From: Pseudomonas sputi
GTDB taxonomy: Bacteria > Pseudomonadota > Gammaproteobacteria > Pseudomonadales > Pseudomonadaceae
Direction: 5' to 3'
NCBI RefSeq assembly: GCF_021603585.1
Contig: NZ_BQHI01000009.1
Location: 62,001-126,000, forward strand
DNA length: 64,000 nucleotides
The notes under the pieces were generated by a model that saw only the letters and a list, made by a program, of their open reading frames with translations, was not told the DNA's origin and searched no databases. The translations under genes were made by a program, and so were the position numbers. Of this stretch, positions 59,198 through 64,000 are shown one piece after another (position 1 is the stretch's first letter; every line of letters begins with the position of its first letter).

Positions 59198-59410
59198 TTA
59201 ATGGCAAGGAAATCCGAGGATATGCCTGCTGTCATGAACGTACTCGTGAAAAAATGTTCCTGTGAAAATTGAAGTTGCGCCTTGCTCCGCGCCAATGAAA
59301 TAGATACCGACGATCATTAACAGCCCTCCAAAGATCGCCCAAGGTATAATTTCACCCAATGGAATGGTCGGAATCGAATGACCTACCGGGGATGCGGTGT
59401 TGTAATTCAT
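59198..59410 (-). CDS. cbtB: CbtB, predicted cobalt transporter subunit
   Basis: A 70-residue protein with one membrane helix (IIPWAIFGGLLMIVGIYFIG) and the family's C-terminal metal-binding HEYVHDSRHILGFPCH. ATG 59410 behind ACGGAGACGATC. Pairs with cbtA. Its place in the operon supports cobalt supply for the enzyme encoded upstream. Confidence 0.88.
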   Translation of the reverse strand: MNYNTASPVGHSIPTIPLGEIIPWAIFGGLLMIVGIYFIGAEQGATSIFTGTFFHEYVHDSRHILGFPCH

Positions 59411-59457
59411 GATCGTCTCCGTAAGTTTATCTTGTGGTAAATCGCGAACTCGATACA

Positions 59458-59865
59458 TCAGGCTGGAGGAGAAGAGGCTTCAACGACAATAGCCTCCAAA
59501 GCTTGAGCCATTGCTGAAGCGATACTTTCAGTCTCTAGTGCAAGTCCGTGGTGCTTGGACAGCCACCTAGGATCGTTATAGGTCAGGAAAATGGCTCCCT
59601 CGCTGTTCTGCCAAATGAGAATTTTAAGTGGAAGATCGAGGCCAATCGTTTGTTCTGCATTCATCAAGGGAGTACCTACGCGAGGGTTTCCGAAAATGAA
59701 GACTTCCGTAGGGTTTAAAAACATGCCTACACGCTTGGCAGCCTCAGAATGATCCACTCGCGCAATGATGTCCATGCCCCGGAGTGACAGTGCAGCTATC
59801 AATCGAGCTCGCGTATCCGGTAAGCCATTTTGGCTGATATGGGTGACTAAGCCTGGACTATTCAT
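59458..59865 (-). CDS. DUF302-domain protein
   Basis: 135 residues from ATG 59865 (AGGA upstream). IIARVDHSEAAKRVGMFLNP and VFIFGNPRVGTPLMNAEQTI, then LDLPLKILIWQ, are DUF302 text. The fold is a small alpha/beta sandwich of unknown activity. It begins one base after the MIP gene stop and lies 47 bases ahead of cbtB. Confidence 0.88.
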   Translation of the reverse strand: MNSPGLVTHISQNGLPDTRARLIAALSLRGMDIIARVDHSEAAKRVGMFLNPTEVFIFGNPRVGTPLMNAEQTIGLDLPLKILIWQNSEGAIFLTYNDPRWLSKHHGLALETESIASAMAQALEAIVVEASSPPA

Positions 59866-59866
59866 T

Positions 59867-60619
59867 TCATGGCTTCCTGATACTTTGCGTACTTTCATCG
59901 GGCTGCGTGGAACGTGGAAATGCCACAGATATAATAGAAAATGCCAGAAGTGCGCCGACTACTTCTGCAGGTAAATAGATCAATACGATGTCTAGAGGAA
60001 GTCCGACAGGGCCGGCTGCGAACAACGCAGAAACAATAATTGCTGGATTTGCGTAAGAGGTTGAAGGAGTCGACACAATAGCGCTTAGTAGCCAGGCTCC
60101 AACAGCGAAGGGCCCGGTTAGGGTTAAGCCGCCGCGACTGCACCCAAACACCACAATCATCAAGCCAGTCGCCGCTAGAATCTCGCTATATACAAGTGTC
60201 GGCTTTAGGGTGAGTGTGGCAGAAGTATTTAAGGTTGAGTCAAAAAGCTGATTAGCAACAAGTGCTCCCATCACCCCACCGATAAATTGGGCGAAAATGT
60301 AGGCAATGGTGCAGTTAAGTTTTCTATCGCCTGCGAGCCACTGCAATGCCGTAATGAGAGGATTGAAGTGTCCGCCAGAAACGCTTCCGAATGCGAGTAT
60401 CAATCCAACCAGAGCAGCGCTCGTTGCAAAACCGATGACCAATAAAATAATCAATTCATTTTCTACGGAAAGTCTTTGAGCTGTTAAACCCGAAGCGGTG
60501 ATGACTAACATGAGCAATAGCGTGCCCACACCCTCTACAAACGCTCTTCTAGAGAGCTCAAGATTTGGATTTCGCTCAAAAAAGCATGATCCATTGTCAG
60601 TAGCAGAATGAGAGGTCAT
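59867..60619 (-). CDS. MIP-family (aquaporin-like) channel, atypical
   Basis: 250 residues, six membrane helices. First half-helix reads GGHFNPLIT (NPL instead of NPA); second reads SYANPAIIVSA, where the Arg that normally follows NPA in the selectivity filter is Ile. Such changes widen the pore and make it less polar, so small neutral solutes other than water are likely. It starts 11 bases after the split-beta gene, hence part of the operon. The solute is not known; a nitrile, amide, cyanide or urea-like compound is inferred only from context. Confidence 0.88.
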   Translation of the reverse strand: MTSHSATDNGSCFFERNPNLELSRRAFVEGVGTLLLMLVITASGLTAQRLSVENELIILLVIGFATSAALVGLILAFGSVSGGHFNPLITALQWLAGDRKLNCTIAYIFAQFIGGVMGALVANQLFDSTLNTSATLTLKPTLVYSEILAATGLMIVVFGCSRGGLTLTGPFAVGAWLLSAIVSTPSTSYANPAIIVSALFAAGPVGLPLDIVLIYLPAEVVGALLAFSIISVAFPRSTQPDESTQSIRKP

Positions 60620-60630
60620 GACTGCTCGGA

Positions 60631-60978
60631 CTACACATTTTTACTTTCAGTATTGGGGCGTTCCCTGGATCTCACTTCATCCATTTTAACTGCCAAATCT
60701 GAAGGTGTCAGAATGCCTTTCTGAAATAGAATATTCGCGAATGCTGCTATCCAGCGCTCATAATAAGTCAGCTTACCTATCATCTCGCTTCCGAGAGCTT
60801 CTACGCCCCGTCGTTTCTCTTCAGTGTTAATTATCTTGTGGAAGTCGAGAACATCCGCCAGGGCGTGGCACCTCTTTTCCCATGGTTCAAGTTCGTGCTC
60901 AACCTGTACAACGGGGTCTGCTGGAAAACCACCAATATCATTTGGTAGCCGCTTCATCAGGTCTTCAGTCTGGCTCAT
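60631..60978 (-). CDS. nitrile hydratase beta N-terminal-type subunit or activator
   Basis: 115 residues: NDIGGFPADPVVQVEHELEP, CHALADVLDFHKIINTEEKR, YYERWIAAFANILFQKGILT. This is the helical N-terminal half of the nitrile hydratase beta chain, as in ScnB of thiocyanate hydrolase and in three-subunit nitrile hydratases. The same fold is used by the metallochaperones of these enzymes (P14K/P15K type), and only one such gene is present here, so which role it has is open. ATG overlaps the alpha gene stop by 4 bases. Confidence 0.8.
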   Translation of the reverse strand: MSQTEDLMKRLPNDIGGFPADPVVQVEHELEPWEKRCHALADVLDFHKIINTEEKRRGVEALGSEMIGKLTYYERWIAAFANILFQKGILTPSDLAVKMDEVRSRERPNTESKNV

Positions 60979-61631
60979 TTTGGACTTTTCTCCGATGGGT
61001 TATTGGCCGGAATTACACCGATCATCGAATCGCGCGTTACCAGCGATGCCAGCTGTTCTTCTGTGAATTTTTCCGTTCCCGCTGGCCGCATCGGTAGAAC
61101 CAGGTATCGAATTACGGCGGTAGAGTCACTGACGCGGATTTCGACGTCATCGGGGATGATCGTGCCGAACTCAGCTAGGACTGCTCGGGGCTCATAAATG
61201 GCTCGCGCCCGAAATGGTTTCAGTTTGTACCAATCAGGTGGGAGGCCGAGCACGGGGCGTGGATAGCAGGAGCACAGGGTGCAAACAATAAGGTTGTGTA
61301 CTTCAGGAGTGTTTTCTAGAACGATGAGCTGAGTATCGTCGTAGAAGCTAATACCCAGTTCTTCGCAACCGGAGCGTCCGTTTTTTAACAGACGCTCTTT
61401 GAAATCGGGATTTAGCCATGCGTGAGCAACCACCTTGGCACCGAGTGCCGGATTGCGAGAGTCGAGCACTTCAATCTGACGACGAATTTCCCCCGGCCCT
61501 ATCAATTGCCTTTCAATGAGCAATTCACGTACCGCCGTCTCCATAATCTCGTAGTAGCTGAGACTGGCGCTGTGGCTAATTTCGTCGTGCGGGTGGTCAT
61601 GCTTGGCTTTATCGTCATTCCTTTTGCTCAT
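60975..61631 (-). CDS. cobalt-type nitrile hydratase alpha / thiocyanate hydrolase gamma-like subunit
   Basis: 218 residues from ATG 61631 behind AGAGGG. The metal site VCTLCSCYPRPVLGLPPDWY carries C-T-L-C-S-C; Thr after the first Cys marks the cobalt type. The first and third Cys are the ones oxidised in family members. The N-terminal part is Lys/His-rich (KRNDDKAKHDHPHDE). Hydrates nitriles to amides, or thiocyanate to carbonyl sulfide plus ammonia in ScnC. Overlaps its neighbours by 4 bases on both sides. Confidence 0.9.
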   Translation of the reverse strand: MSKRNDDKAKHDHPHDEISHSASLSYYEIMETAVRELLIERQLIGPGEIRRQIEVLDSRNPALGAKVVAHAWLNPDFKERLLKNGRSGCEELGISFYDDTQLIVLENTPEVHNLIVCTLCSCYPRPVLGLPPDWYKLKPFRARAIYEPRAVLAEFGTIIPDDVEIRVSDSTAVIRYLVLPMRPAGTEKFTEEQLASLVTRDSMIGVIPANNPSEKSPK

Positions 61632-61981
61632 GATGAAACCCTCTCGAGCCAAGTCTCATAAACCTCAATTCGGATTCCATCAGATGGTGAGCCGGCATAA
61701 TTGGGCCAGACTTCTGTCATTGGAATGGCGATGCGATAGTAATGAAGCTTGGAGCCAGCGTTGTGTCCATAGCCTTCGTCTTCATTGTTAACCGCTGCTG
61801 GCTGCATCACGGCCTCTACTATTCCAACCTTGCCCCTTAAGTAAATCGGGACACGGTAGTGCCCTACAGGAGATCGCTCCAACACTCGCACGCTATCCCC
61901 GTGCGAAAAGACAGGTAACTCACCCGCTGCCGATACCACCCCTTTGATAAACGTTGCTGATACAAGGCTGCTGCGATCCAT
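61628..61981 (-). CDS. nitrile hydratase beta C-terminal-type subunit (ScnA-like)
   Basis: 117 residues forming the SH3-like C-terminal half of the nitrile hydratase beta chain: FSHGDSVRVLERSPVGHYRV, YLRGKVGIVEAV, IPMTEVWPNYAG. In most bacteria this is fused to the N-terminal half; here the halves are separate genes with the alpha gene between them. First gene of the seven-gene operon; ATG 61981 after GAGGTTTTCC. Confidence 0.88.
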   Translation of the reverse strand: MDRSSLVSATFIKGVVSAAGELPVFSHGDSVRVLERSPVGHYRVPIYLRGKVGIVEAVMQPAAVNNEDEGYGHNAGSKLHYYRIAIPMTEVWPNYAGSPSDGIRIEVYETWLERVSS

Positions 61982-62379
61982 AGGAAGGAAAACCTCTCGT
62001 GTGTGGAGGTAGTTGGAGCAACTTCAATATCGGCGCTAATCCAAGCGTCGATTAGCCGTCAGTTCTATCTGGAGCTAGATGCTGAACCCGCTAATTAGTT
62101 TCTTCTTGTCTATCTTTGCCAGAATTGACTGATTCAGACCTGTGCACGATAGATAATAATTATCATTGATAAAGAATCGATCAAATACATTTTTTGTTAC
62201 ATTCTGAGGTGCGAAAGTTCTACTTAAGCATAAATAAACAAGAAGTTCTGTAATCGGATTTCTATCCTGAACAGGGAGCGGCCTGTCCAACGATTCGTCC
62301 TCAAACTACTTTGTGCGACCGTTGTGCCGACTCGGGGATAAGCGCTAAAACCGCAAAATTCTATACAGAGGATGGACAC
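61982..62379. other. divergent promoter region, A+T-rich
   Basis: 398 bases between the nitrile-hydratase-like operon (leftward) and the MBL-fold gene (rightward). Very A+T-rich around 62130-62250. It must hold both promoters and contains a Fur-box-like site at 62152-62170. Confidence 0.55.
62152..62170. promoter_or_regulatory. Fur-box-like sequence
   Basis: GATAATAATTATCATTGAT matches 14 of 19 positions of the consensus Fur box. Because the region is A+T-rich a chance match is possible. Confidence 0.3.
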
Positions 62380-63327
62380 ATGCAAACTGAATGTAATTTT
62401 AAAAAATTCTCCATGGCAGCTCTGACGACGCATCTCACGATGCTCAGCTTGCTGTTTATATCGGGTCAAGCTTGGTCAGAAAGTCCGGTGTTGATGATTA
62501 ATGCGGAAGCCGCCAAGTCACCCATCACAGTCACACCGTTGAGAAACAATGTTAGTGTTTTAGAAGGCTCAGGTGGGAACATTGGTGTGTTAGCGGGTAA
62601 GGAAGGGAAGTTCATGGTTGATTCAGGTATCGCTGTGTCGAAGGATAAAATTGAAAGTGCATTGAATAAGCTCGGCCCTTCACCAGTAAAGTATGTAGTT
62701 AATACCCATTGGCATTGGGATCACACTGATGGTAATGAGTGGCTCCATAGCAAAGGTGCGACCATTATAGCGACGCCAAACGTTGTGAAGTACATGTCGA
62801 CGACTACAAGAGTTAACGATTGGGATTATACGTTTGAGCCATTTCCTAAGGGCGGTATCCCTGCAAAGACCATCACCGAACCAACAACATATGAGTTCGA
62901 AGGTGAAACAATTATTGCCACTCCTGTTGCCCCAGGTCATACCGACGGCGATATCTATGTGTATTTTAAAAAGGCTGATGTATTATTTCTCGGAGACCTT
63001 TTTTGGAATGGAGTGTACCCGTTCATTGACAACGATCAGGGCGGTAGTATTGGTGGCATGATAAATGACGTTAATGCAGTGTTAAAAGTTTCAACGGATA
63101 ATACACAGATAGTGCCAGGTCACGGCCCGGTTGGGACTCGTGCTCAGCTTATTGAATATCGGGATATGCTGACTAACATACGAGATAATGTAGCGAAGTT
63201 GAAAATGCAAGGGATGAGCCTTGATCAAATTATAGCTGCGAAACCGACGCAAAAGTATGATGCCAAGTGGGGGCAGTTCGTGATAAATCCTGATTTTTTC
63301 ACTAAATTGGTCTTCAACGGTTTGTGA
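62380..63327 (+). CDS. periplasmic metallo-beta-lactamase-fold hydrolase
   Basis: 315 residues with a signal peptide (to about residue 35, LFISGQAWS). Metal motif HWHWDHTDGN (HxHxDH), later His in APGHTDGDIYVYF, Asp in FLGDLFWNGVYP, and PGHGPVG at the last metal site. GGNIGVLAGKEGKFMVDSG is typical of the glyoxalase II/quinoprotein-relay-like group. Substrate unknown. ATG 62380 with GAGG ahead; low G+C, unlike the backbone genes. Divergent from the nitrile-hydratase-like operon. Confidence 0.87.
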   Translation: MQTECNFKKFSMAALTTHLTMLSLLFISGQAWSESPVLMINAEAAKSPITVTPLRNNVSVLEGSGGNIGVLAGKEGKFMVDSGIAVSKDKIESALNKLGPSPVKYVVNTHWHWDHTDGNEWLHSKGATIIATPNVVKYMSTTTRVNDWDYTFEPFPKGGIPAKTITEPTTYEFEGETIIATPVAPGHTDGDIYVYFKKADVLFLGDLFWNGVYPFIDNDQGGSIGGMINDVNAVLKVSTDNTQIVPGHGPVGTRAQLIEYRDMLTNIRDNVAKLKMQGMSLDQIIAAKPTQKYDAKWGQFVINPDFFTKLVFNGL

Positions 63328-63359
63328 TCGTTGTATAAAATTTCAGGCATGGGCAGGAG

Positions 63360-63386
63360 TCCGGGTCTTCACCCGGGCTTCACCTT
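63360..63386. terminator. hairpin between convergent genes
   Basis: CCGGGT, a CTTC loop and ACCCGG, followed by a weak T-rich stretch. Probably ends the MBL gene transcript. Confidence 0.4.
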
Positions 63387-63423
63387 TTATATTAGTCCGC
63401 CGTCAAACATTGCGTGCCCAAGA

Positions 63424-64000
63424 TCAGTTTGACAGCCTTTCGATGACCAGGTCTAGCAGCACCCGTAAGCGCTTGAGTTGACGAAGATCTTGGTGATAGC
63501 CGACCCAAGTATCACGCGACGGCGGTTCATCTCCCAGATCAACCACTTCTAGTTGAGCGAATCGCTCTCCAAGCGGTATCGGTAATATTGCTAGACCTGC
63601 ACCACTTGCGCACATCTGCGCCTGAACGTCGCGATTGTTGCTTCGGAACGCTACATGAGCTCTCGGCAGCTTGTTTTGAACCCAACTGTAGCAAGGCATG
63701 CTCTCAAATGCTGTGTCCATGGTGATGAGCGCAGTCCCATGACCATCTCCAGCTACAGGGTGGGCCGTTCCTTTGAGAATGTATGCCGCGTATCGCATCT
63801 TTAACAGTTTTCTCGAAACGACATTAGGTTCATCGAAAGGCTGAATCCGAAATGCCATGTCTGCCTCGCAGCGCGCGAGACTGTAAAATCGTGTGTCAGT
63901 GAGGAGTTCGATTATGACTTTTGGATGACTGGCGGCGAACTCAACGAGCACTGGCGACAGAAGATGAGCGCCAAACCAATCTGACGAGGTTATACGCAGC
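63424..64000 (-). CDS. LysR-family regulator, C-terminal part
   Basis: About 192 codons, open to the window end on its 5' side. The upstream text RITSSDWFGAHLLSP, then LVEFAASHPKVIIELLTDTR and CASGAGLAILPIPLGERF, is a LysR effector-binding domain. The HTH is outside the window. Convergent with the MBL-fold gene. Confidence 0.85.
   Translation of the reverse strand, partial: LRITSSDWFGAHLLSPVLVEFAASHPKVIIELLTDTRFYSLARCEADMAFRIQPFDEPNVVSRKLLKMRYAAYILKGTAHPVAGDGHGTALITMDTAFESMPCYSWVQNKLPRAHVAFRSNNRDVQAQMCASGAGLAILPIPLGERFAQLEVVDLGDEPPSRDTWVGYHQDLRQLKRLRVLLDLVIERLSN

Noticed and set aside
23180-64000. CRISPR arrays, integrases or transposases in the accessory region
   Set aside because: I looked for regularly spaced repeats, tyrosine/serine recombinase motifs and transposase text and found none I could support.

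Overview
The window is chromosomal DNA of a Pseudomonas of the fluorescens lineage. The evidence is the gene order asd-like / fimV / truA / trpF / accD / folC / SPOR gene / cvpA / purF / metZ, the presence of an RsmE-type CsrA paralogue and an MvaT-family silencer, and G+C-rich codon use in the first third. All calls come from reading the sequence and recalling protein families; no searches were run.

Positions 1-22.8 kb are conserved backbone. They hold the end of an aspartate-semialdehyde-dehydrogenase-like gene, fimV, tRNA pseudouridine synthase, tryptophan, fatty-acid, folate and purine genes, metZ with an SDR gene, and a tRNA-Val/tRNA-Asp/tRNA-Asp cluster with its own promoter and terminator. 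A periplasmic molybdenum hydroxylase set follows (Mo subunit with a Tat signal, 2Fe-2S subunit, tri-haem cytochrome c, XdhC-like chaperone), then an FAD amine-oxidase-like gene, a second tRNA-Val, a DUF2214 membrane protein, rsmE and a SPOR lipoprotein.

At about 23.18 kb an endonuclease I gene (endA) is cut, with only its C-terminal half left. From there to the end the composition is lower in G+C, strands switch often, and broken genes are common, which is typical of an accessory region. It contains an XRE regulator facing an unknown gene set (24.4-27 kb), a three-gene cluster matching the Shango anti-phage system (helicase, ATPase, TerB-domain protein; 27.4-33.35 kb) with a frameshifted and truncated DUF6998-like gene behind it, a DUF4239-like membrane protein, an MvaT/MvaU-type silencer, and a frameshifted isochorismatase. 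Next come a Tat-exported haloperoxidase-like hydrolase with a LysR gene, a FixL/FixJ-like sensor system with an extra stand-alone receiver, an LRAT-like protein, and a Kef-type antiporter.

Positions 47-57.6 kb are a patchwork of redox and regulatory genes: a hydrolase, glutaredoxin, an AhpD-like protein facing an AraC regulator, a TetR gene followed by SnoaL, Gfo/Idh and quinone-oxidoreductase genes, and two LysR genes each facing an oxidoreductase. Positions 58.4-62 kb hold what I consider the most interesting unit. It is a tightly packed seven-gene operon with a cobalt-type nitrile hydratase/thiocyanate hydrolase-like enzyme whose beta chain is split in two, an unusual MIP (aquaporin-family) channel, a DUF302 protein, and the CbtB/CbtA cobalt transporter. 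A periplasmic metallo-beta-lactamase-fold hydrolase and the end of a LysR gene close the window.
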